From positions 1 to 7,703 of the forward strand of contig JAUWFX010000085.1 of NCBI GenBank assembly GCA_030606765.1: a DNA stretch of 7,703 nt. The letters run 5' to 3'. The notes under the pieces were generated by a model. The model was given only the letters and a program-made list of their open reading frames with translations, searched no databases and was not told where the DNA came from. Position numbers and translations under genes: made by a program. This DNA comes from Dehalococcoidia bacterium. Its GTDB lineage: Bacteria; Chloroflexota; Dehalococcoidia; GIF9; AB-539-J10. This document shows, in pieces, positions 1 through 6,374 of the stretch; within the stretch, counting starts at the first letter, position 1, and each line of letters starts with the position of its first letter.

Positions 1-1038
1 GCTGACGTAGAAAAACGCTATCGGCAGAGATATCTCGACCTCATTTCCAACGAAGAGAGTAAAAGCATTTTTACTTTGCGCAGCAAGATTATCACTGCCA
101 TAAGAAGTTTTCTCGATAAGCAGGGGTTTATGGAGGTAGAAACTCCTGTGCTTCAGCCCCATGCCGGCGGAGCACTAGCACGCCCCTTTGTCACCCATCA
201 TCATGCCCTTGATGAAGACCTCTATCTGCGAATTGCCCTGGAGCTACATCTCAAGAGACTGGTGGTAGGCGGCTTTGACAAAGTTTACGAGATGGGGCGT
301 GCCTTTCGCAATGAAGGCATTTCTGTTAGACATAACCCGGAATTCACCTTGCTTGAGTGCTATCAAGCTTATAGCGATTACAATGACATGATGAGATTGG
401 TTGAGGAAATGTTCGTTCACATAGCTCAGGAGGTTCTGGGCAATACCAATCTTGCTTGCAACGGCAAAACCATTGACCTTGGTCTGCCGTGGCAAAGACT
501 TTACCTTCGTGATGCAATAAAGGAATACCGTGGCATTGATTTTGAAGATTATCCTGATGCCGCTTCACTGAGGACGCGGATGGCAGAAATGGGAATGGAA
601 GTCGAGCCAAGCAAAGGGAGGGGCAGGCTGATAGACGAATTGATTTCCACTTTTGTTGAGCCAAACCTTATTCAGCCAACTTTCCTTCTGGATTACCCTG
701 TGGAAATGTCACCTCTGGCTAAAAGGAAGCGGGGTGATGACCGGTTGGTAGAGAGATTTGAGGGCTTTGTGGCTGGCATGGAGATTGCTAATGCCTTCAC
801 TGAGCTTAATGACCCCCTGGAGCAAAGAGAAAGGTTCCGCCAGCAGCTAAAAGAACAAGCTGCCGATGAGGAAGTGGAAATCGCCGATGAAGATTTTCTT
901 CAGGCTCTGGAGTATGGGATGCCACCCACCGGTGGTCTGGGGATAGGCATTGACCGCATGGTTATGCTACTTGCAAATCAGCAATCTGTTCGAGAAGTGA
1001 TACTTTTCCCCCAGCTAAAGACAAAGCCCGAGCCCTGA
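1..1038 (+). CDS. lysS: Lysyl-tRNA synthetase, class II, 3' part (5' end outside window)
   Basis: This gene charges tRNA-Lys with lysine in the cytoplasm. The frame is open from base 1 (reading ADVEKRYRQRYLDLI, the hinge into the class II catalytic core) to a TGA at 1036-1038, giving 345 visible codons. Class II LysRS is usually near 490 residues, so the N-terminal anticodon-binding OB domain lies mostly outside the window. Motif 1 is seen as GFMEVETPVLQP. Motif 2 is FRNEGISVRHNPEFT, with FRNE at about 304-315. Motif 3 is GLGIGIDRM at about 934-960. The HNPEFT and ANAFTELNDP signatures separate LysRS from AspRS and AsnRS. The TTG at 76 is internal and not a start, because conserved LysRS sequence reads through it. 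The gene is complete at its 3' end and is followed 17 bases later by serS, so the two are probably co-transcribed. Confidence 0.97.
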   Translation, partial: ADVEKRYRQRYLDLISNEESKSIFTLRSKIITAIRSFLDKQGFMEVETPVLQPHAGGALARPFVTHHHALDEDLYLRIALELHLKRLVVGGFDKVYEMGRAFRNEGISVRHNPEFTLLECYQAYSDYNDMMRLVEEMFVHIAQEVLGNTNLACNGKTIDLGLPWQRLYLRDAIKEYRGIDFEDYPDAASLRTRMAEMGMEVEPSKGRGRLIDELISTFVEPNLIQPTFLLDYPVEMSPLAKRKRGDDRLVERFEGFVAGMEIANAFTELNDPLEQRERFRQQLKEQAADEEVEIADEDFLQALEYGMPPTGGLGIGIDRMVMLLANQQSVREVILFPQLKTKPEP

Positions 1039-1055
1039 GCGAAGAGAAGGAACCA

Positions 1056-2306
1056 ATGCTTGATATTAAGCTTATTCGTGAAAACCCTGAACTTGTTCGC
1101 CAGGCTCTGGAGAAAAGAGGCGATAGCTTTGCCCTCGATAGCATCCTTGAGATTGATGGGCGTTATCGCAGCTTGCTCCGTCAAACCGAGGAACTCCGTG
1201 CCAAACATAACGAGACAAGCAAACAACTGGGCAAAAGCAAGGAAAAACCACCTCAGCTCATCGCCCAGATGCGTCAATTGGGAGAGCAAGTATCTTCCTT
1301 GCAGCAGCAGACCAAAGAAGCAAAGGCCAACCTTGATTCCCTGCTGCTGGGGTTACCCAACATCCCCCACCCGAGCGTGCCCTTAGGGAGAGGCGAGGGT
1401 GATAACATGATAGTGCGTACCTGGGGCAAACCAGGGGAATTACCCTTCAAGCCCTTGCCTCACTGGGAGCTGGGGGAAAATTTGGACATAATAGATTTCC
1501 ATCAGGGAGTGAAGCTCTCAGGGACCAGGTTTTATGTTCTCAAAGGACTGGGCGCACGCCTCCAACGAGCACTTATCTCATTTATGCTCGATGTCCATGT
1601 AAACGAGCATGGCTATAAAGAAATCTATCCTCCTTTTATGGTAAAGCGAGAGTGTATGGTCGGCTCAGGAAATTTACCTAAGTTCGGCGATAATTTATAC
1701 CACGACGAGGAAGATGACTTCTGGTTTATACCCACGGCGGAGGTACCGTTGACTAACCTTCACCGTGATGAAATATTAAGTGCCGATAGCTTGCCCCTTC
1801 ATTATGTCGCTTATACCCCTTGCTTCCGTCGAGAGAAGATGGCTGCCGGCACAGATACCAGGGGCATTAAAAGGGGGCACCAATTTGATAAAGTGGAACT
1901 CTACAAAGTTACCGACCCTGAGAGTTCTGACGAAGCACTGGAGAAGCTGGTAGCTGATGCTGAAGATATATGTCAGAAGTTGGCCATACCTCACCGCGTG
2001 GTTCAATTATGTACTGGAGACCTCGGCTTTGCCGCCTGCAAAACATATGATCTTGAAATGTGGGCTCCTGGCTGTGATGAATGGCTCGAGGTCAGTTCTT
2101 GCAGCAACTGCGGCGATTTTCAGGCTAGGCGAGCAAATATCCGTTATCGCCCTGAGCGTGGCGCTAAACCACAGCTTGTTCACACGCTCAATGGTTCAGG
2201 ATTGGGTCTACCACGAGTCCTTATCGCTGTGCTGGAAACCTATCAGCAAGCTGACGGTACCGTATTAATCCCCGAAGTATTAGAGCCTTACTTGAAAGTA
2301 ACATAG
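1056..2306 (+). CDS. serS: Seryl-tRNA synthetase (class II), complete
   Basis: This enzyme charges tRNA-Ser, and also tRNA-Sec where present, with serine in the cytoplasm. The 416 residues match the usual bacterial length of about 420-430. Residues 1 to about 100 form the N-terminal tRNA-binding coiled coil (MLDIKLIRENPELV and the charged helices after it). The serine-binding TxE motif is T227-A-E229. Motif 2 runs from about 257 to 277 (FRRE, then GTDTRGIKRGHQF). E345-VSSCSNCGDFQARR and motif 3, NGSGLGLPR (379-387), complete the active site. The ATG at 1056 has a GAAGGA ribosome binding site just upstream and begins with the conserved MLDIK. The gene lies 17 bases after lysS, which suggests one transcript. 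Its last codons (LIPEVLEPYLKVT) and first 7 downstream bases recur twice further right as detached tails. Confidence 0.98.
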   Translation: MLDIKLIRENPELVRQALEKRGDSFALDSILEIDGRYRSLLRQTEELRAKHNETSKQLGKSKEKPPQLIAQMRQLGEQVSSLQQQTKEAKANLDSLLLGLPNIPHPSVPLGRGEGDNMIVRTWGKPGELPFKPLPHWELGENLDIIDFHQGVKLSGTRFYVLKGLGARLQRALISFMLDVHVNEHGYKEIYPPFMVKRECMVGSGNLPKFGDNLYHDEEDDFWFIPTAEVPLTNLHRDEILSADSLPLHYVAYTPCFRREKMAAGTDTRGIKRGHQFDKVELYKVTDPESSDEALEKLVADAEDICQKLAIPHRVVQLCTGDLGFAACKTYDLEMWAPGCDEWLEVSSCSNCGDFQARRANIRYRPERGAKPQLVHTLNGSGLGLPRVLIAVLETYQQADGTVLIPEVLEPYLKVT

Positions 2307-2307
2307 G

Positions 2308-2325
2308 CACCGCTTATGGACGGTG
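2308..2325 (+). terminator. Weak hairpin directly after serS
   Basis: CACCG (2308-2312) pairs with CGGTG (2321-2325) across an 8-base loop, starting two bases after the serS stop. There is no following T-run, so a classical intrinsic terminator is not supported. The hairpin spans the point (about 2313) where similarity to the serS tails in R1 and R2 stops, so it may have arisen when that junction formed. Confidence 0.2.
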
Positions 2326-2370
2326 TACTATAAACTGTTGCTCTCAATAAACCAGAGGGTGTTTAGGAAT

Positions 2371-2421
2371 GTAGTGCGAGGCTTTAGCCTCGTGCTGCAC
2401 GACCCTGAAAGGTCGCACTAC
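2371..2421. repeat. 51-base palindromic (REP/MITE-like) element with two inner hairpins
   Basis: The ends are a perfect 9-base inverted repeat: GTAGTGCGA (2371-2379) and TCGCACTAC (2413-2421). Inside are two further hairpins: CGAGGCT/AGCCTCG (2377-2383 with 2386-2392) and CGACC/GGTCG (2400-2404 with 2411-2415). The whole can fold as a cruciform or three-way stem on either strand. It lies between serS and the DUF169 gene, ending 20 bases before the DUF169 start codon. Its design is that of dispersed non-coding palindromic repeats, but only one copy is in the window, so its repetitive nature is inferred. In RNA it could act as a processing or pausing structure upstream of the DUF169 message. 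Confidence 0.7.
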
Positions 2422-2441
2422 AAAAATCTGGAGGTGACACC

Positions 2442-3233
2442 ATGACAGACTGGACCCAAAAAGCGGAAGCACTGAACAGACTCATAAGACCCCTGACCTT
2501 CCCTATCGCTGTTAAGCTGGTCGAAAGCGTTGATGAATTCCCGGAGAAGACCCGTCGTCCTTCCCGGGACATGGGGTTCAAGACAAATATTTGCGTCGGC
2601 ATGACGATGGCCCGCAAGTACGGTTGGACAGTGGGAATGACGGCCGATGATAACGCTTGTCTGATTGCAGCCTATACCTATGGATGGAGCGAGCCTGAAT
2701 CTGAGACCAAGAAAGCCCTGGCCGATTTCATGGTAGTAATGAAATACTCAGCTAACGAGAATGTGGCGAAGACCACAATGGACGGGGTAGAGCAGGTCAA
2801 GCTAAGCAAGGGCAAGTATGCCGGTGTGGTCTTCTCTCCACTGGAGAGGACTAAAATCGACCCGGACCTGGTCATGATATTCTGCAATCCCGCTCAGTTG
2901 ATGCGGCTGGTGCACGGAGCCACGCAGGAGACAGGTGTGAGCATGCAGTCTGTATTCAGCGGCCGGGCTGGGACCTGCACTGAAGGAGTCCTGCAAACAT
3001 TCGAGACCGGAAAGCCGAAGGTAGTGCTCCCGGGAAATGGCGATAGGGTCTGGGCAATGGTGCAAGATGAAGAGATGGCCTTTACTATACCAGCAAACTG
3101 GCTTGACCCGGTTATAAGGGGGCTTGAAGCCACCCACCAGACCGGCGTTCGATACCCCATACCGGTAGACGTAAGACACGAGCCGCTGTTCCCCGGACAG
3201 CTCAAGGACGCCGCGTCCAAGGCAGCTACATAG
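2442..3233 (+). CDS. DUF169 family protein (COG2043), function unknown
   Basis: This 263-residue protein is recognised as a DUF169 (COG2043) member. The family pattern is seen in FPIAVKLVES near residue 20, FCNPAQLMRLVHGATQ (147-162), SGRAGTCTEGV (173-183), LPGNGDRVWAMVQDEE (196-211), IPANWLDPVIRGLE and GVRYPIP. The biochemical role of the family is not established. Cysteines at 51, 73, 148 and 179 sit in conserved-looking positions and could bind a metal or Fe-S cluster, which is an inference. No signal peptide or membrane segment is seen, so it is probably cytoplasmic. The start is set by a strong GGAGGTGA (2430-2437) five bases... more exactly four bases before the ATG. The palindromic repeat lies just upstream. 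The last codons and TAG stop fall inside repeat copy R1, so the extreme C-terminus (AAT) may be encoded by repeat-derived sequence. Confidence 0.9.
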   Translation: MTDWTQKAEALNRLIRPLTFPIAVKLVESVDEFPEKTRRPSRDMGFKTNICVGMTMARKYGWTVGMTADDNACLIAAYTYGWSEPESETKKALADFMVVMKYSANENVAKTTMDGVEQVKLSKGKYAGVVFSPLERTKIDPDLVMIFCNPAQLMRLVHGATQETGVSMQSVFSGRAGTCTEGVLQTFETGKPKVVLPGNGDRVWAMVQDEEMAFTIPANWLDPVIRGLEATHQTGVRYPIPVDVRHEPLFPGQLKDAASKAAT

Positions 3234-3292
3234 AAGCTAATTCGACCGGATTAATTCCTGAAGTATTAGAGCCTTACTTGAGCGCAACATAA
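3233..3292 (+). pseudogene. Detached serS 3' end fragment in R1
   Basis: In one frame the sequence reads EANSTGLIPEVLEPYLSAT followed by TAA (3290-3292). This parallels the intact SerRS end QADGTVLIPEVLEPYLKVT, and 3234-3299 matches 2248-2313 at 52 of 66 bases by hand count. Reading back in the same frame gives QGSYIE, where the Tyr aligns with the conserved Tyr of LETYQQ, before similarity fades into the DUF169 gene. No start codon or upstream SerRS body is present, so this is a remnant and not a gene. Confidence 0.85.
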
Positions 3293-3359
3293 ACGCCGCA
3301 AACTCTATGTCTTGAGTGCAGAAGGTGGAGCTATTCTCAAACTTCACTGACCTCGGAAG

Positions 3360-3368
3360 TGGTATAAT
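3360..3368 (+). promoter_or_regulatory. Extended -10 promoter (TGnTATAAT) in R1
   Basis: TGG precedes a perfect TATAAT at 3363-3368, giving the TGnTATAAT form that needs little -35 help. No good -35 box at normal spacing is evident: TTCACT at 3343 leaves only 14 bases. The box and the seven bases upstream of TATAAT include positions kept in R2 despite changes nearby. Transcription would start near 3375, about 80 bases before the zinc-ribbon gene. Confidence 0.65.
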
Positions 3369-3393
3369 AGGATTAGGATATATACTGTGGTTG

Positions 3394-3444
3394 ATGAGTA
3401 GCCTAGCCAGTGGATTTGGAGGGATGGGCATTATGAATGTCTAG
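3394..3444 (+). CDS. Possible 16-codon leader ORF overlapping the next gene's SD
   Basis: ATG at 3394 opens a frame reading MSSLASGFGGMGIMNV and ends at TAG 3442-3444, where the stop codon overlaps the AGGAGG ribosome binding site (3443-3448) of the zinc-ribbon gene. That layout would suit translational coupling. However, no convincing ribosome binding site precedes the ATG, and the equivalent R2 frame has a different sequence after MSS, so there is no sign of coding conservation. Expression is speculative. Confidence 0.2.
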   Translation: MSSLASGFGGMGIMNV

Positions 3445-3455
3445 GAGGTAAAGTA

Positions 3456-4736
3456 ATGCCAACTTGTCCTATTTGTGGAACTAAAGTGAGCGAGGGCACT
3501 GGGTTTTGTCCTAAGTGTTTGCGTCGACTGATGACAGGGCAAGCCACTAAAGGAAAGAGTAAGAAGAAGCTGGTAGGAATCATAGTAGCTTGTGTGATAG
3601 CTATCAGTGTGGTGATTGTCATAACTACACAGTTACCAAAGGTGCCATCAGGAGGCATAGCGGAGCTTGACTATGTTGCGGTCTCTGCCTATGATTTTGC
3701 CAAAGAACTTTTCGACCCTGAATTGACAAGCTTACAGAGAGACGACCTCTGGAAAAACTATGAAGGAAAGCAAGCTGAATGGACAAATGAACTTAAATAT
3801 GTGTCAACAAAAAAAGAAGGGCTAATAGCTTATTTTCTTAATCCATTGGACTGGGCCCGAACAGAGGTCGTAGCCTTTTTTGATGAAAATCAGATGTCGA
3901 GCTTACTACAACTTAAAGAGGGCGACCTGGTCACTTACACAGGTGTCTTAGCTAGCTTTGAAGGAACTGAAATTAGGTTGACAGATTGTACTGTCGTATC
4001 CCTGCCTCTTGTACCTTTATGGTGGAATCGCGACATTGATACTCACAGCAAACGAATTCTGGTTGGGGATGAAGTGCTCTGTCTTGGTCCAAGTACATAT
4101 GACGATGCTACTGAATATCTCCCCCGTCCCCCTCCCAAAATCACAGCTATCAACGGAACAACGGGGGAGTTACTGTGGGAAGGTGAGCAGACAGAATCCG
4201 TCTTGGTGGGAATTGACTCCCAATACGCATACGCTTGGCATTCGGTACGTATTGTTCCGATGTCCGAGCCCGATGACCCCTGGTATTGGTATGCATCTAA
4301 TATAACGGCTTTAGACAAAGTATATGGTCAGATTAGCTGGTCTTTCTACCTCTCTGAGGGCGTTGATTGTCGGTGGCAATGTGACTGCCTCCCCGAAGAA
4401 TGGTCCCAGTCTGATTTTGTGAACTGCTGCATTTTGGGAAAAAGCGTGAAGGAAGAGATAACTAACGAGGGTGAGCCCGGTCTGACTTTCCTGATAGATA
4501 AACCACTTCTCTCCGAGCTAAATTATGAACATCAAGGGGTCATTTATGAAAGTGGTTCTTCTTCCTATGGTGGAGTTCTTGTAGAAGGGCGCCGTGCGCT
4601 TCAAGCTATTGACCAAGAAACGGGTGGTGTCCTCTGGACAGCAATTTTTGGATACGCAGGTATGACCGATTTTTCGATAGTTGATGGAATTCTCTATGTA
4701 TCAACCGATGAAGGAGTTGGTGCTTTTAAGCTCTAA
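3456..4736 (+). CDS. Membrane-anchored zinc-ribbon protein with OB-like and PQQ-like repeat domains
   Basis: This 426-residue protein is not a named family I recognise, but its parts are readable. Residues 4-21 are a zinc ribbon (C4-x2-C7, C18-x2-C21). A basic stretch (KGKSKKK) leads into one membrane helix at about 39-58. Residues about 90-181 resemble a tRNA_anti-like OB fold, with NYEGKQAEWTNEL, then LKEGDLVTYTGVLASFEGTE and LTDC. The C-terminal half has degenerate beta-propeller repeats of PQQ type: ITAINGTTGELLW (229-241), ITALDKVYGQISW (283-295), LQAIDQETGGVLW (382-394) and DGILYVSTDEGVGAFKL (410-426). A cysteine cluster (305, 309, 311, 324, 325) could form disulfides or bind metal. The likely topology is zinc ribbon inside and propeller outside, perhaps as a sensor or scaffold; ligand and partner are unknown. 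The start is fixed by AGGAGG at 3443-3448. The promoter in R1 probably drives it. Confidence 0.85.
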   Translation: MPTCPICGTKVSEGTGFCPKCLRRLMTGQATKGKSKKKLVGIIVACVIAISVVIVITTQLPKVPSGGIAELDYVAVSAYDFAKELFDPELTSLQRDDLWKNYEGKQAEWTNELKYVSTKKEGLIAYFLNPLDWARTEVVAFFDENQMSSLLQLKEGDLVTYTGVLASFEGTEIRLTDCTVVSLPLVPLWWNRDIDTHSKRILVGDEVLCLGPSTYDDATEYLPRPPPKITAINGTTGELLWEGEQTESVLVGIDSQYAYAWHSVRIVPMSEPDDPWYWYASNITALDKVYGQISWSFYLSEGVDCRWQCDCLPEEWSQSDFVNCCILGKSVKEEITNEGEPGLTFLIDKPLLSELNYEHQGVIYESGSSSYGGVLVEGRRALQAIDQETGGVLWTAIFGYAGMTDFSIVDGILYVSTDEGVGAFKL

Positions 4737-4761
4737 TTAATCAATCTTAGCCCAGGCCTCC

Positions 4762-4774
4762 CGCCTTTGAGGCG
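4762..4774 (+). other. Short GC-rich hairpin after the zinc-ribbon gene
   Basis: CGCC (4762-4765) can pair with GGCG (4771-4774), or alternatively GCCTC (4756-4760) with GAGGC (4769-4773). There is no T-run, so termination is doubtful. The stretch 4741-4785 also shows gapped similarity to the serS motif 3 region and may be part of the R2 serS remnant. Confidence 0.2.
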
Positions 4775-4785
4775 CTCACCGGAAT

Positions 4786-4860
4786 CTGGACAGCTACACA
4801 GAAACTAATTCTACCGAATTAATTCCTGAAGTATTAAAACCTTACTTGAGAGCAACATAG
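4786..4860 (+). pseudogene. Detached serS 3' end fragment in R2
   Basis: One frame reads LDSYTETNSTEL and then IPEVLKPYLRAT to a TAG at 4858-4860. This parallels the intact SerRS end LETYQQADGTVL, IPEVLEPYLKVT over 24 codons. By hand count 53 of 66 bases agree with 2248-2313. The fragment reaches further into serS than the one in R1, and gapped similarity may extend back to about 4741. It lacks the SerRS body and has no start, so it is a remnant. Confidence 0.85.
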
Positions 4861-4970
4861 GCGCCGCAAACTATATATCCTGAGTGCAGAAGGTGAAGCT
4901 ATCCTCAAACTCCACTGACCTAGTGAGTGGTATAATAGGATTAGGATGTATGCTGTGGCTGATGAGTAGC
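4791..4970 (+). repeat. Long direct repeat, copy R2 (serS tail plus promoter region)
   Basis: This is the second full copy of the 180-base repeat, at a constant offset of 1568 bases from R1 with no gaps. Its left part is a serS tail; its right part carries the extended -10 box and ends in GATGAGTAGC (4961-4970). The copy follows the zinc-ribbon gene and precedes the nuclease-like gene, the same position relative to a downstream gene as R1. R1 and R2 resemble each other (88%) more than either resembles the intact serS end (79-80%). Confidence 0.93.
4928..4936 (+). promoter_or_regulatory. Extended -10 promoter (TGnTATAAT) in R2
   Basis: TGG followed by TATAAT at 4931-4936 repeats the R1 arrangement exactly, although three of the seven bases just upstream have changed. 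A clear -35 box is again lacking. The predicted transcription start near 4943 is about 85 bases before the TTG start of the nuclease-like gene. Confidence 0.65.
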
Positions 4971-5013
4971 AACTATACACAAGTTCAAATATCCTCGATT
5001 AAATAATCTAGCT

Positions 5014-5018
5014 GGGAG
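5014..5018 (+). promoter_or_regulatory. Ribosome binding site for the TTG start at 5027
   Basis: GGGAG lies 8 bases before TTG 5027-5029. A nearby ATG at 5020-5022 is in another frame and too close to this site to be the start. The next in-frame ATG (residue 23) falls inside the nuclease-fold helix, so the TTG start is preferred. Confidence 0.65.
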
Positions 5019-5026
5019 AATGCAAA

Positions 5027-6346
5027 TTGACAACCATTCAGTTACCCAAACTACCAAAGGGAAAAGAGTTTGAAGAATATATTTCCGCCTTTATGCAACT
5101 AGGTGGATATTACATTGAAAGGAACATTATCGAGCGGGACATTAGGGAGGTCTTGGAACTAGATATTCTATCAACAACCTATGACACTATACCGCCTACG
5201 GTAGCCCTTGTAGAAGCAAAGTCTGGAGATTGGGGTTTCTCAGATTTGTTCAAAGTCTGTGGTTGGATGCAGTACTTGCATATTCCTAGAGGGAAATTCA
5301 TAACTAATAGAGAACAAAACAACATAGATTTCTTCAAGAAAAAGGCTGAGATTCTAGGCATTGAGCTAATAGTGATACCCAGCTTAGATGATTCCAAGGA
5401 AGTACTGTCTAAAATATTACCTGAGCTTACGCCTGCCAATATTGATGAGAATGATATTGAGGTTTGGCGTTACTCATATTGGGTTGAACGTAGATTATTG
5501 GAACGCCTAACATACAAGAAAAAAAGTCATCCAGATAAGAAATGCTTCAGAGCACTAGCAGATTACTATTACGAAACAAATAGTGGTATCTTCTTTACTG
5601 ACAATATCATTGAAAAAGTTGCTAAGCTATATTCGGTTTTTGTGGATTCCCCACACATTACAGCCAAGACTGGGCACGAACTCATTGGTGAAGACTTCGA
5701 AGATGAGTATGAGAAACTTCCAGACGAAATCTATCAGGCATTCCTTAAATGCGAGGACACCGATATTAACATATGTACACTCCTAGAACACAAGGCAAGA
5801 TTAGCCATACTAAAAAATGCGGTGGATTATAAGCTTTACAAAGATGCGGGAGTCCCGGGTAAAACGGATGATGTGACCAAGAGCATACTTGGATTCGAGT
5901 TTAACTTGATTGACTCGTTACCGAGCTCGTTCAAGCAAGGTCTAGATACTATTAGTAAACATAAGTACTTTCATAGATATCCTGTTTTCTGGCAGTGGTT
6001 TATGTGGATATTTGGAGGATTTATACTAAAGGATTATGAAGAAAAAGAGTATGAAATTCTTTCCCAGAAGACGGGTATACCAAGGGATGAAATACCGAAT
6101 GCATTTAGTTCCTATCAAGTATTATTTCCCTTAGACGATGGATGGTTCACTGACTTATACCCACACTCAGAAATCAAAATAATAAAAATGTTTCCAATGC
6201 CCTTCAGGGGAGTTGGGGCAAACTATAGAAGGGGATTATATTTGGAAAATGGAAATGACCCAATAACCAGTTTGGAAGTGTCTGGGACATGGACAAAAAC
6301 CGAGTTGATTAAGTGGAACAATCTGGCAGTTAATGTCCTGAAATGA
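5027..6346 (+). CDS. PD-(D/E)XK nuclease-like protein (restriction-endonuclease-like N-terminus)
   Basis: This 439-residue protein begins with a probable PD-(D/E)XK nuclease domain. GKEFEEYISAFMQ (about 12-24) is the helix carrying a conserved Glu. E44-L-D46 provides the catalytic Asp. V62-E63-A-K65-SG is the ExK strand, and VCGWMQYL (77-84) is the following helix with the Gln often seen in this fold. The remaining 350 residues are mostly helical, rich in charged and aromatic residues, and match nothing I know; they may bind DNA or sense a target. No membrane segment is evident. It starts with TTG, is visibly more A/T-rich than the synthetase genes, and sits behind the R2 promoter, which suggests acquisition by transfer. 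A defence role is plausible from the domain alone, but no methylase or other restriction partner is in the window. Confidence 0.8.
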   Translation: MTTIQLPKLPKGKEFEEYISAFMQLGGYYIERNIIERDIREVLELDILSTTYDTIPPTVALVEAKSGDWGFSDLFKVCGWMQYLHIPRGKFITNREQNNIDFFKKKAEILGIELIVIPSLDDSKEVLSKILPELTPANIDENDIEVWRYSYWVERRLLERLTYKKKSHPDKKCFRALADYYYETNSGIFFTDNIIEKVAKLYSVFVDSPHITAKTGHELIGEDFEDEYEKLPDEIYQAFLKCEDTDINICTLLEHKARLAILKNAVDYKLYKDAGVPGKTDDVTKSILGFEFNLIDSLPSSFKQGLDTISKHKYFHRYPVFWQWFMWIFGGFILKDYEEKEYEILSQKTGIPRDEIPNAFSSYQVLFPLDDGWFTDLYPHSEIKIIKMFPMPFRGVGANYRRGLYLENGNDPITSLEVSGTWTKTELIKWNNLAVNVLK

Positions 6347-6374
6347 AAAGAGTATTCTGCGAATCTAACAGAGG

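Larger units (their letters stand above)
3223..3402 (+). repeat. Long direct repeat, copy R1 (serS tail plus promoter region)
   Basis: This 180-base segment aligns without gaps to 4791-4970. I count 159 identities in 180 (about 88%), with 16 of the 21 differences being transitions. Bases up to about 3299 match the 3' end of serS. The remainder, about 100 bases, has no counterpart after the intact serS, but parts of it recur in R3. It contains an extended -10 box and ends at GATGAGTAGC (3393-3402), after which R1 and R2 diverge abruptly. It starts within the last codons of the DUF169 gene and supplies that gene's stop codon. No transposase-type terminal inverted repeats are visible. Confidence 0.93.

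Noticed and set aside
76..78. TTG as a possible start of lysS
   Set aside because: Conserved LysRS sequence is continuous from base 1 in the same frame; the true start is outside the window.
1039..1055. Separate promoter for serS in the lysS-serS gap
   Set aside because: The gap is 17 bases and is occupied by the ribosome binding site; co-transcription is simpler.
1776..2006. Antisense open frames over lysS, serS and DUF169
   Set aside because: They mirror strong conserved genes on the opposite strand, have no ribosome binding sites or recognisable domains, and arise from codon structure.
3293..3455. R1 downstream half as a riboswitch or T-box leader
   Set aside because: No T-box or known aptamer signature is visible, and the segment is unrelated in position to a synthetase start; the promoter and repeat explain it better.
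3223..4970. CRISPR array, IS element or integron attC sites
   Set aside because: There are only two full repeats of 180 bases separated by a gene, with no short repeat-spacer pattern, no terminal inverted repeats, no transposase or integrase, and no attC-like imperfect palindrome.
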